This document shows positions 1 through 6,758 of a DNA stretch of 64,000 bases, one piece after another. The notes under the pieces are model-generated. The model worked only from the letters and a program-made list of their open reading frames with translations, did no database searches and had not been told where the DNA came from. Source of the DNA: Curtobacterium sp. 458 (GTDB lineage Bacteria; Actinomycetota; Actinomycetes; Actinomycetales; Microbacteriaceae); contig NZ_CP129104.1 in the NCBI RefSeq assembly GCF_030406605.1, positions 1,438,072 through 1,502,071 of the forward strand. Direction: 5' to 3'. The position numbers and the translations under genes were made by a program. Within the stretch, counting starts at the first letter, position 1, and each line of letters starts with the position of its first letter.

Positions 1-2
1 CG

Positions 3-680
3 ATGGCGGTCCCGGCAGCGTTCGCGTCGACCCAGCAGCCCTCGGACGCCGCTGCCGCCGCCCAGCGCCAGCTCCGCACGACCGGCGAGCAGAACTTCTC
101 CGTGTCCGACGCGGTCGCCCTCGCCGGCACCAGCCGCGACGGCTACGGTGCGACGGCCCAGTCGACGCTCGACGCCGAGGCCGCGCAGCAGGCCGAGGCG
201 AAGGCCGCGGCAGCTGCCGCGAAGCAGGCCGCCGCGACCGAGAAGGCCCGCGCGGCGACCGCCACGCAGTACGCCTCGTACTCGGGCCCGAGCGCCGCCG
301 ACTACGTCGCGACCTCGACGGCCGCGAACACCCCGTTCTCACTGCCCGCCGTCGTCGCGACCGCGAAGCAGTACATCGGCACGCCGTACGTGTTCGGCGG
401 CGCGGATCCGTCCGGGTTCGACTGCTCGGGCTACGTGATGTTCGTGTACGCGCAGTACGGCATCAACCTCGCGCACTCCGTGCCCCTGCAGGACCAGGCC
501 GGCACCACGATCCCGGAGTCCGAGGCACAGCCCGGCGACGTCGTCATCTTCAACAACGAGGCGCACGACGGCTTCTACATGGGCAACGGCATGATCATGG
601 ACGCGCCGAAGCCCGGCGGCTCCGTGTCGATCCGTCCGATCTGGACCAGCGACTACCACATCGTCCGCTTCGGGATCTGA
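3..680 (+). CDS. NlpC/P60 (C40) secreted peptidase, 5' partial
   Basis: C-terminal part of a secreted cell-wall hydrolase that would cut peptide bonds in peptidoglycan. The frame is open at the left edge, and the first visible residues (VPAAFAST) look like the end of a signal peptide, so the true start lies upstream. An Ala/Gln/Lys-rich linker (about residues 50-105) leads to an NlpC/P60 domain (about 115-225). The catalytic Cys is in FDCSGYVMFVY and the likely His is in the HDGFYMGNG segment. The stop is followed by a hairpin at 734-771. Family assignment is firm; the exact peptidoglycan bond cut is not known. Confidence 0.88.
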   Translation: MAVPAAFASTQQPSDAAAAAQRQLRTTGEQNFSVSDAVALAGTSRDGYGATAQSTLDAEAAQQAEAKAAAAAAKQAAATEKARAATATQYASYSGPSAADYVATSTAANTPFSLPAVVATAKQYIGTPYVFGGADPSGFDCSGYVMFVYAQYGINLAHSVPLQDQAGTTIPESEAQPGDVVIFNNEAHDGFYMGNGMIMDAPKPGGSVSIRPIWTSDYHIVRFGI

Positions 681-733
681 CCCGGAGCCCTCCCTCCGGT
701 CGACGCGGACGCGTCGAACCCGTGAACATCGCC

Positions 734-771
734 GGAACCGGCCCGCACACCCTCGTGCCGGGCCGGTTTCC
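734..771 (+). terminator. hairpin after the NlpC/P60 gene
   Basis: GGAACCGGCCCG and CGGGCCGGTTTCC form about 12 pairs around a 13-nt loop, 54 nt past the stop. The 3' arm ends in a short T/C run. It is probably the terminator of the peptidase gene. Confidence 0.55.
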
Positions 772-821
772 GACGTATCCTGACGCTGCACCGGCCCTTC
801 GGCTGCGAGCAGGGAGACCTC

Positions 822-917
822 ATGTCAGCGTTCCGCACGACCCGCACCATGGGTCGGCGCGCGCACGTCGACATATGGTCGACCACCGCCTGCGTGCACG
901 AGCACGCCCCGTCATGA
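822..917 (+). CDS. candidate 31-aa leader peptide with RRxHVD motif
   Basis: A short ORF with its own signals: a -10-like TATCCT at 776-781 and an AGGGAG ribosome site 7 nt before ATG. The middle reads MGRRAHVDIWSTTACVHE. This resembles, from memory, the short actinobacterial leader peptides of the RRxHVDL...S(A)xC type that precede sulfur- or amino-acid-related genes. A hairpin follows the stop (920-947), and the next gene is an HNH endonuclease, an unusual partner. Either this is a Cys-responsive attenuator, or an ORF with a chance resemblance. No homology search was possible. Confidence 0.45.
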   Translation: MSAFRTTRTMGRRAHVDIWSTTACVHEHAPS

Positions 918-919
918 CG

Positions 920-947
920 AGAGCACTGCCCATCCGGGTGGTGCTCT
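920..947 (+). terminator. hairpin after the 31-aa ORF (possible attenuator)
   Basis: AGAGCAC pairs with GTGCTCT, with an inner CCC/GGG stem. It starts 2 nt after the stop of the 31-aa ORF and lies 106 nt before the HNH start. Its position fits a transcription attenuator or simple terminator. Confidence 0.4.
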
Positions 948-1053
948 TCGTGGTTCCGGGGCCGTGCGCGCGAGCGACGGTCACCTGCGCGACGCCCTGG
1001 TCCGGCGCACCCGCACCGCCTGGAAGCCGTCCAGGCACGTCGGAAGGGAAACC

Positions 1054-1548
1054 ATGCGCACTCTCGTCCTCAACGCCGGTTACGAGCCCCTCGCGGTGAT
1101 CTCGTTCCGACGGGCCCTCGTGCTGGTCATGAACCAGAAGGCCGCCATCGTCGCCGCCGACCTCGACCACCCGGTGACCGGGTCGACGTCGACGTACGAC
1201 CGTCCGTCCGTCATCATCCTCACCCGGTACGTGCGCATCCCGCACTCCAGACTCGTGCCCGTCTCCCGCCGCGGCGTCCTCCGTCGCGACGGCAACCGCT
1301 GCGCCTACTGCGACCGGCACGCCACCACGATCGACCACGTCCAGCCGAAGTCCCGCGGCGGGCAGGACTCGTGGGAGAACCTCGTCGCCTGCTGCCTGGC
1401 GTGCAACAACACCAAGGGTGACCGCACTCCGCAGGAGATGGGGTGGCGGCTGCGCTTCCGCCCGAGGGCGCCCCACGGCGCCTCGTGGGTCGTGCGCGGG
1501 ATCGAGCGTCCGCAGGCGGACTGGGACGAGTACCTGGTCGCCGCGTAG
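1054..1548 (+). CDS. HNH endonuclease family protein
   Basis: 164-aa protein starting MRTLVLNAGYEPL, a typical opening of actinobacterial HNH proteins. The zinc-binding pairs CAYC and CLAC frame the HNH core: DHVQPKSRGG carries the first His and ACCLACNNTKGDR the Asn. The ATG at 1054 is preceded by GGAAGGG. Longer upstream starts in the same frame lack support. Most members of this family are housekeeping genes of unproven role, so a nuclease activity is inferred from the fold. It ends 25 nt before a strong palindromic hairpin. Confidence 0.85.
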   Translation: MRTLVLNAGYEPLAVISFRRALVLVMNQKAAIVAADLDHPVTGSTSTYDRPSVIILTRYVRIPHSRLVPVSRRGVLRRDGNRCAYCDRHATTIDHVQPKSRGGQDSWENLVACCLACNNTKGDRTPQEMGWRLRFRPRAPHGASWVVRGIERPQADWDEYLVAA

Positions 1549-1573
1549 CGGCGCTGCTGTCGCAGCCAGGAGC

Positions 1574-1615
1574 GGACGGGAGGCGCGGTGCCCGCTGGCA
1601 CCGCGCCTCCCGTCC
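1574..1615. terminator. palindromic repeat element (copy 1), terminator-like
   Basis: Perfect 19-bp arms around a CGCT loop. The left arm is GGACGGGAGGCGCGGTGCC. The same core recurs at 4251, 10054, 15986, 30316, 44754 and 51627. It lies after the HNH stop and before tRNA-Arg. Confidence 0.8.
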
Positions 1616-1650
1616 GTCACCTGGTCGCGCCCGCTAGAGTGGTCCAGCCA

Positions 1651-1725
1651 GCCTCTGTAGCTCAATGGAAGAGCAGTTCCGTCCTAAGGAAACGGTTGGG
1701 GGTTCGAGTCCCTCCAGGGGCACCA
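1651..1725 (+). tRNA. tRNA-Arg (anticodon CCT)
   Basis: A cloverleaf can be drawn: acceptor GCCTCTG/CAGGGGC, D arm GCTC/GAGC, anticodon loop GTCCTAA with CCT, and T arm with loop TTCGAGT. A genome-encoded CCA ends at 1725. The tRNA reads AGG codons. A -10-like TAGAGT sits at 1635-1640. The first anticodon-stem pair is a G-A mismatch. Confidence 0.95.
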
Positions 1726-1752
1726 AGCACCAAGCACCGAGCACCAGCGCCG

Positions 1753-2775
1753 TCAGGCAGCGGCCCGCTCGTCCTCGGGGCGGCGGCGCATCGCCGGGGA
1801 GCCGACCTCGGGCCCGCGGTACACCATGTCCATCGCGCCGATGCTCTCGGCCGGCGGGACGATCGCGTCGATCCGGTCGAGGACCTCGTCGGAGAGCACC
1901 ACGTCCACCCCGGCCAGGGTGTCCTCGAGCTGCTCCATCGTGCGGGGCCCGGCGATCGCCGACGTCACGCCCGGGTGCGCGATCGTGAACGCCATCGCGA
2001 GGTGCGTGAGCCGGATCCCGGTCTCGTCGGCGAGCGCGATGAGCTGCTCGATCGCGGCGAGTCGTCGTTCGTCGCGGAAGTGCCGCATGCCGGTGCTCGC
2101 CCGGAACTCGTCGTTCGACTGCCCGGCACGGTACCGCCCGGTCAGTGAGCCGCCCGCGAGGGGGCTGTAGACGAGCGTCCCCATACCGTACCGCTGCGCG
2201 ACGGGCAGGACCTCGCGCTCGATCTCCCGGTCGAGGATCGAGTAGTTCGGCTGCTCGGTGCGGAACCGCTCGAACCCGCGGCGCTCGGACACCCACTGCG
2301 CCTCGACGATCTCCGAGCCGCGCATCGACGAGCTGCCGATCGCGCGGACCTTGCCCTGCCGGACGAGGTCGGTGAGCGCCGAGAGGGTCTCGTCGATGTC
2401 CGTGTCGGGGTCCGGGCGGTGCAGCTGGTAGAGGTCGATGTGGTCGGTGCGCAGGTTCCGGAGCGACCGCTCGACCGCCTCGACGATCCACCGCCGAGAC
2501 GCTCCACGGTGGTTCACGTCGTCGTCGACCGGACCGTGGAACTTCGTGGCGAGGACGACCTGGTCGCGTCGTCCGGCCAGCGCTTCGCCGACGACCTCCT
2601 CCGAGTCGCCGTAGCGGTCCGCCGTGTCGATGAAGTTGATGCCGGCGTCGAGCGCCCGGTGGATGATCCGGATGCCCTCGGTGCGGTCGGGGTTGCCGAA
2701 CTGGCCGAGCATCATCGCGCCGAGCGCGTAGGGCGTCACCTTGATGCCGGTGCGTCCGAGGGTGCGGTACTGCAT
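1753..2775 (-). CDS. aldo/keto reductase
   Basis: 340-aa NADPH-dependent aldo/keto reductase of the (beta/alpha)8 type. Visible residues: catalytic Asp/Tyr in FIDTADRYGDSEE, Lys in VLATKFHGP, His in LYQLHRPDPD, and a C-terminal cofactor loop (IAGPRTMEQLED). The ATG at 2775 is preceded by CAGGAGA; the frame extends further upstream but without a better start. The gene is divergent from a TetR regulator, with two identical-type operators in the 91-nt gap, so it is probably the regulated target. The substrate is unknown; a toxic aldehyde or quinone-type compound is a guess. Confidence 0.9.
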   Translation of the reverse strand: MQYRTLGRTGIKVTPYALGAMMLGQFGNPDRTEGIRIIHRALDAGINFIDTADRYGDSEEVVGEALAGRRDQVVLATKFHGPVDDDVNHRGASRRWIVEAVERSLRNLRTDHIDLYQLHRPDPDTDIDETLSALTDLVRQGKVRAIGSSSMRGSEIVEAQWVSERRGFERFRTEQPNYSILDREIEREVLPVAQRYGMGTLVYSPLAGGSLTGRYRAGQSNDEFRASTGMRHFRDERRLAAIEQLIALADETGIRLTHLAMAFTIAHPGVTSAIAGPRTMEQLEDTLAGVDVVLSDEVLDRIDAIVPPAESIGAMDMVYRGPEVGSPAMRRRPEDERAAA

Positions 2776-2799
2776 GGCGGTCTCCTGTAGTCTCGTATC

Positions 2800-2847
2800 C
2801 GGAACAACGTTCCGCTGATGTCGATCACCATACGGAACATTGTTCCG
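2800..2847. promoter_or_regulatory. twin palindromic operators between AKR and tetR
   Basis: Two 15-bp near-perfect palindromes, CGGAACAACGTTCCG (2800-2814) and CGGAACATTGTTCCG (2833-2847), differ only in the central bases. Their centres are 33 bp apart, about three helical turns. They fill the divergent promoter region and are the obvious binding sites for the adjacent TetR protein. Confidence 0.85.
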
Positions 2848-2866
2848 CTTACGCAAGGGGTGAGTT

Positions 2867-3436
2867 GTGCCTTCCGCCGAACCGCGTCGCCTGCGCGCCG
2901 ACGCCCGCCAGAACGTCGACGCGATCCTGCAGGCAGCCCGGACGGTGTTCGCCCGGTCCGGGGTCGACGCCCCCGTGCGCGAGGTCGCTACCGAGGCCGG
3001 CGTGGGTGTCGGCACGCTCTACCGGCACTTCCCGCAGCGCGCGGACCTCGTCGCCGCCGTCTTCACGTCGGAGATCGACGACACCGCCGCCGAGGCCGAC
3101 CGTCTGCGGGCCGAGTACCCGCCGGGGGAGGCCCTCGACCGCTGGGTCACCCGGTTCACCCGGTTCGTCGCGACGAAGCAGGGCCTGTCCGCGGCACTGC
3201 ACTCGGGCGACCCGGCGTTCGACGCGCTGCCGGGGTACTTCGTGGACCGGCTCGGGCACGTCGTGCGCGAGCTCCTCGACGCGGCGATCGCCACGGGGGA
3301 GGTCCGCACCGACGTCGACGCCGTGGAGCTCCTGCAGGCGATCGGCGACCTCAGCCACCGGGCACCCGCAGCCGACGGCTCGCCGAACCCGATGGTGCGT
3401 GTCCTGCTCGACGGGCTGCGCGTCCGCGGCGACTGA
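2867..3436 (+). CDS. TetR/AcrR family regulator
   Basis: 189-aa repressor. The N-terminal helix-turn-helix spans about residues 12-55, with the recognition stretch VGVGTLYRHFPQRADL. The C-terminal half is a helical ligand-binding domain, similar to the SbtR-type C-terminal domain found on many actinobacterial TetR proteins. The GTG at 2867 is preceded by AAGGGG. The twin operators upstream suggest autoregulation and control of the divergent aldo/keto reductase. Confidence 0.9.
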   Translation: MPSAEPRRLRADARQNVDAILQAARTVFARSGVDAPVREVATEAGVGVGTLYRHFPQRADLVAAVFTSEIDDTAAEADRLRAEYPPGEALDRWVTRFTRFVATKQGLSAALHSGDPAFDALPGYFVDRLGHVVRELLDAAIATGEVRTDVDAVELLQAIGDLSHRAPAADGSPNPMVRVLLDGLRVRGD

Positions 3437-3488
3437 GGGAGTGCGCAGCAACCGCGGCCGCGTGCGCCGGTCGCCCTAGTCTGGCGCG

Positions 3489-4160
3489 ATGGGGAACAAC
3501 GGACGCCGCAGCGGGGGCGCGATCGGACTGCTCGTGCTGGGCGGGTACCTTGTGCTGCGCTTCGGCCTGCTCGCGTACCGGGAGCACCAGGAGGGCATGT
3601 CCACCGAGGACATCGTCCTGAGCCTCCTCGGGATCGCGGCGCTGGCCTTCGTGATCGTCGAGGTGATCAACCTCGCCTACCACGCGCACACCCGGCGCCG
3701 TGAACGCGCCCTCGCCGCCCGCCACCCCGGTGCCCGCCTGGTCCCGGTGCGGGTCAGCCGCGACCTCGGCAAGCAGATCGACTGGGCGGCGGGTGCCCTC
3801 GGCCTGCCCCGGGAGTCGGTACCCCGGCGCGGGTACGGCACCCTCGTCGCGGACGGCAACGGCATCGGCCTCTACTCGGGTGGCTCGACCCCGACGCTCC
3901 TCGTCGGCATCCCCCGCGCCGCGGTCGTCTCGGTGGCGAGCGGCGACGCGAAGGCCGTCGGTCGCTACGCCTTCGGACGGGTCGACGCGATCCGGGTCCT
4001 CGCGGGTGACCCGAAAGCACCGGTGTGGATCGACGTGCCGGCGTACCGCGTGGTGTTCGGGTTCCCGAAGCACCTGCGCGGCGAGGAACTCGACCAGCGC
4101 GTCCGCGAGGTGGCCTCTGCGGTCGGCGTCTCGGTCGCGACCCTCCCGCCGCTGCGCTGA
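3489..4160 (+). CDS. two-TM membrane protein, function unknown
   Basis: 223 aa with two transmembrane segments (about residues 11-30 and 43-63). A cytoplasmic domain of about 150 residues follows; its beta-rich pattern (TLVADGNGIGLYSGG) loosely recalls PH-like folds. I do not recognise a family with certainty. A TAGTCT hexamer lies 6 nt before the ATG and there is no Shine-Dalgarno site, so the mRNA is probably leaderless. It is followed by a 37-nt direct repeat and a long palindromic hairpin. Confidence 0.75.
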   Translation: MGNNGRRSGGAIGLLVLGGYLVLRFGLLAYREHQEGMSTEDIVLSLLGIAALAFVIVEVINLAYHAHTRRRERALAARHPGARLVPVRVSRDLGKQIDWAAGALGLPRESVPRRGYGTLVADGNGIGLYSGGSTPTLLVGIPRAAVVSVASGDAKAVGRYAFGRVDAIRVLAGDPKAPVWIDVPAYRVVFGFPKHLRGEELDQRVREVASAVGVSVATLPPLR

Positions 4161-4173
4161 GCGCAGCTGCACG

Positions 4174-4252
4174 ACGGCGGAGCGCCCCGCGCCCCGAGTG
4201 GGGACCACCGTCGCAACGGCGGAGCGCCCCGCGCCTGAATCGGGGACCACCG
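4174..4252. repeat. two 37-nt direct repeats
   Basis: ACGGCGGAGCGCCCCGCGCC... occurs at 4174-4210 and 4216-4252 with a 42-nt period and a few changes in the middle. The pair sits directly between a stop codon and palindromic element copy 2. No coding role is apparent. Confidence 0.8.
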
Positions 4253-4294
4253 GACGGGAGGCCCGTGGCGGCGCCGCCACGGGCCTCCCGTCCG
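4251..4294. terminator. palindromic repeat element (copy 2), bidirectional terminator
   Basis: Perfect palindrome with 22-bp arms and no loop, with GGACGGGAGGCCCGTGGCGG in the left arm. It lies between convergent genes (stops at 4160 and 4316) and could terminate both. Confidence 0.8.
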
Positions 4295-4315
4295 ATGGTC
4301 CGGCTGACTAGCCGC

Positions 4316-5755
4316 TCAGGCGGCCGACTCGACGAGCGCCGCCTCCGCGCGTTCCGGCGACCCCTCGGCGAGGCCTCGGGCGATCCGCGCCCGCGACACC
4401 GCCCACAGCACGAGCGCCGCGGCGAACACGAGGACCTCGGTCACGGTGAGCGCCCAGATGATCCCGGCGAGCCCGAACCACAGGTTCCCGACGAACACGA
4501 TCGGGATGAACAGCACGCCCTGCGCCAGGGAGAGCGTCATGGCGGGGACGACCATCCCGGTCGCCTGGAACAGCGACGTCAGCAGGCCGGTGAACCCGTT
4601 GACGATCGTCGCGACCAGCTGCGCCGTGAGGATCGTCACGCCGATCGCGAGCACGGCGTGGTCACCCGAGAAGACCGTGAAGACCTGCTCGCGGAACACG
4701 AACACGGTGCCGGAGAACACGAGCACGATCGCTCCCACCGTCATGGCCGCCGCGCGGAGGGCCGAGCGCAGTCGGGCCGCATCGCCCTTGCCGAACGCGT
4801 ACGCGAGGAGCGGGAGCACGCCGATCGTGACCCCCATGACGAGGAACTCCGGGACCTGGGCGATGCGGACCGCGACGCCCATGGCGGCGAGCGGGTCGTC
4901 GCCGTAGGCGCTCGCGAGGTTGTTCAGGACGAGCGTCGTGACGATGAGGAACGCGGCCTGCAGCAGTTCGCCCGCGCCGACGCCGAGGACCGGCCGCACC
5001 ACGTCGCCGCGCAGCGTGATCCACCGCGGAGCGAAGCTGACGTTCGCGCTGTGCCGCTGCAGCCAGACCACCCAGTACCCGATCGCGACCAGGTTGCCGA
5101 GACCGACCGCGAGTGCCGCGCCGGCCACGCCCCAGTGCAGCACGAGGATGAAGAGCACGTCGAACACCAGGTTGCCGAGGGTCGACAGCACGAGCCCGAC
5201 CATCGCCTGCCGCGCGGCGCCCTCGGAGCGGACGATCTGCTCGAGCGCGAAGGACGCGGCGAGGACCGGCACGAACGCAAGCATCACGGCGACGTAGGCG
5301 CTCGTCGCGGGGACGGCTCGGGCGTCGGCACCGAGCAGGGCGACGAGTGGGTGCAGCAGCAGGAGTCCGACGCCGCCGAGCACGGCTCCGGTCACCACGG
5401 CGCCCCAGAGCGAGAACGCCGCGACGTGCTTGATGTCCTGCGCTCGGTCCGGCTCGTGCTCGGAGGCGCCGAGCATCCGGGACATCAGCGCGCTGCCGCC
5501 GACGCCGAACACGCCACCGACGGCCATGACCAGGCCGAGGAGCGGGGTGCCGAAGGTGATCGCGGCGAGCAGCGAGGTGTCGTGCTGCGAGCCGATGAAG
5601 CCCGCGTTGATGACGTTGTAGACGGCGCTGACGACCATCGCGGCAGCCATCGGCACGCAGAGGTGCACGAGGGCGCGGGCGATGGGGGCCGCGGACAGGT
5701 ACCAGCGGTTCCGGTCGGCGACGCGGTCGCCGTGGTCGAGGGTGGTGGTGCTCAT
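4316..5755 (-). CDS. MATE family efflux transporter
   Basis: 479-aa inner-membrane protein with about 12 hydrophobic segments in two MatE halves. It starts with the family's conserved region (LCVPMAAAMVVSAVYNVINA) and has the typical LGGVFGVGG-type Gly-rich second helix region. MATE proteins export cationic drugs or metabolites using Na+ or H+. The ATG is preceded by GAAGGAGG. A MarR gene lies just upstream on the same strand, 154 nt away, and is a plausible local regulator. The substrate is unknown. Confidence 0.93.
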   Translation of the reverse strand: MSTTTLDHGDRVADRNRWYLSAAPIARALVHLCVPMAAAMVVSAVYNVINAGFIGSQHDTSLLAAITFGTPLLGLVMAVGGVFGVGGSALMSRMLGASEHEPDRAQDIKHVAAFSLWGAVVTGAVLGGVGLLLLHPLVALLGADARAVPATSAYVAVMLAFVPVLAASFALEQIVRSEGAARQAMVGLVLSTLGNLVFDVLFILVLHWGVAGAALAVGLGNLVAIGYWVVWLQRHSANVSFAPRWITLRGDVVRPVLGVGAGELLQAAFLIVTTLVLNNLASAYGDDPLAAMGVAVRIAQVPEFLVMGVTIGVLPLLAYAFGKGDAARLRSALRAAAMTVGAIVLVFSGTVFVFREQVFTVFSGDHAVLAIGVTILTAQLVATIVNGFTGLLTSLFQATGMVVPAMTLSLAQGVLFIPIVFVGNLWFGLAGIIWALTVTEVLVFAAALVLWAVSRARIARGLAEGSPERAEAALVESAA

Positions 5756-5909
5756 GGCTGCCTCCTTCTGGGCAGGGCGGAGCGCGCGCCGACGGTCGTC
5801 GGCACGGCGTGCGGAGTCGCGGCGACCGTGGTCGTGGCGCGACGGGGAGAGCGGCCGGCGGACGCCGTCGCTGTGGTGCGTGCCCTCCGGCCGGGAGGCG
5901 CGTGGTGCG

Positions 5910-6353
5910 TTACCGGGTGGGCTCCGGGAGGGCTGCGGTCACCTTGCGCAGGAGGTCGTGCAGGGTGGCGCGTTCGCCGAGGGTCAGCGGTGCGAGGATC
6001 TCGTCGTCGAGGGCGTACATGGCGTCCTCGAACCCGGCGATGAGGGCGGTTCCCGCCTCGGTGGCGTGGACCCGTTTGGTGCGGGCGTTGTCGGCGTCCG
6101 GACGACGCTCGACGAGCCCGCGCCGTTCGAGCCCCTGCAGGAGGCTCGAGACGCTGGCGGCGCTCGTCCGGGTGACCTCGGCGAGTTCACGCTGGATCGC
6201 GCCGGGCGAACGCTGCAGGTACCCGAGCACGAAGGACTGCTCCTGCGTGAGGTCGCGGTCGCGGACCCACTCCTCGGCGGCCTTGCGCTGCGCCCACCCG
6301 ATCCAGCGCATGAGCTGGAGCGGCGTGTCGAACTGCGGTGCCTGCTGCGTCAT
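5910..6353 (-). CDS. MarR family transcriptional regulator
   Basis: 147-aa winged-helix regulator. Helical dimer regions flank a DNA-binding domain containing RTSAASVSSLLQGLERRGLVER and the wing DNARTKRVHAT. I place the start at the ATG at 6353, not the longer frame start at 6389, because a TTGACA-N17-TAGAGT promoter ends exactly 7 nt before it; the longer start would fall inside the promoter. The mRNA would be leaderless. It likely controls itself and the MATE exporter downstream. Confidence 0.92.
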   Translation of the reverse strand: MTQQAPQFDTPLQLMRWIGWAQRKAAEEWVRDRDLTQEQSFVLGYLQRSPGAIQRELAEVTRTSAASVSSLLQGLERRGLVERRPDADNARTKRVHATEAGTALIAGFEDAMYALDDEILAPLTLGERATLHDLLRKVTAALPEPTR

Positions 6354-6360
6354 GTTCAGA

Positions 6361-6389
6361 ACTCTAACTGTTTGACTTCTAACTGTCAA
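6361..6389 (-). promoter_or_regulatory. marR promoter, near consensus, with TAACTGT repeats
   Basis: On the minus strand, -35 TTGACA (6389-6384), a 17-nt spacer and -10 TAGAGT (6366-6361). The direct repeats TTGACAGTTAGA and TCAAACAGTTAGA overlap the promoter and may be the MarR binding sites. The predicted start point coincides with the A of the ATG. Confidence 0.8.
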
Positions 6390-6758
6390 CGGTTGCTCGG
6401 ACTCCCCCGAACGGGGGTATCGCCAGAGTGTGGGCGCTTCCTTGTAGGTTGTTCAGGGAGCGCGGGTCAACCACCCGCGTGCAGTCCTCAGCACGACGGC
6501 GATGCCGTGCACACCCGAGGGGGATCAGGGATGGACCGGAACGACTCCGCGACCGCACGACGCGTGCAGTCCTGCGTGAGCGCCGGCGTCCCACCCTTCA
6601 TCCACGGGGGTGACGCGATCCGCTGAAGCCCGTCCGCGCGCAGCTCGACGCGCACACGTGACTCCGGGACCGCCCCACCAGCGGTCTCGTCGGATCCCCG
6701 GACCAACCACCCCGGGGATGGATCAGCGGCGGAGGGATCCGCCGGAGGAAGAGGCACA
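6390..6758 (+). other. 369-nt leader region of the choice-of-anchor G gene
   Basis: No gene of normal size is visible here. The region holds several hairpins: CGCGGGT/ACCCGCG (around 6460-6480), GCACG/CGTGC (about 6491-6510), TCCCCGG/CCGGGGA (about 6697-6720), and GGCGGA/TCCGCC just before the ribosome site. It also holds a 31-codon ORF (6531-6626). A structured 5' leader is possible. I looked for a c-di-AMP (ydaO-type) riboswitch, which often precedes wall genes in actinobacteria, and could not recognise its core. Confidence 0.4.
6531..6626 (+). CDS. 31-aa ORF in the leader, doubtful
   Basis: ATG at 6531 is preceded by a strong AGGGGGATCAGGG purine run, and the peptide (MDRNDSATARRVQSC...) ends at 6626, 132 nt before the wall-protein gene. 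It has one Cys and several Arg. No family is recognised. It could be an upstream ORF or chance. Confidence 0.25.
   Translation: MDRNDSATARRVQSCVSAGVPPFIHGGDAIR

Noticed and set aside
2776-3015. Extended N-terminus of the first aldo/keto reductase
   Set aside because: The extra frame covers both operators and the tetR start; the ATG at 2775 has a proper ribosome site.
4025-6043. Long Arg/Glu/His-rich frame opposite the MATE gene
   Set aside because: Shadow of a transporter gene; no start signal, no domain.
6390-6758. c-di-AMP (ydaO-type) riboswitch before the wall protein
   Set aside because: The characteristic conserved core could not be found in either orientation.
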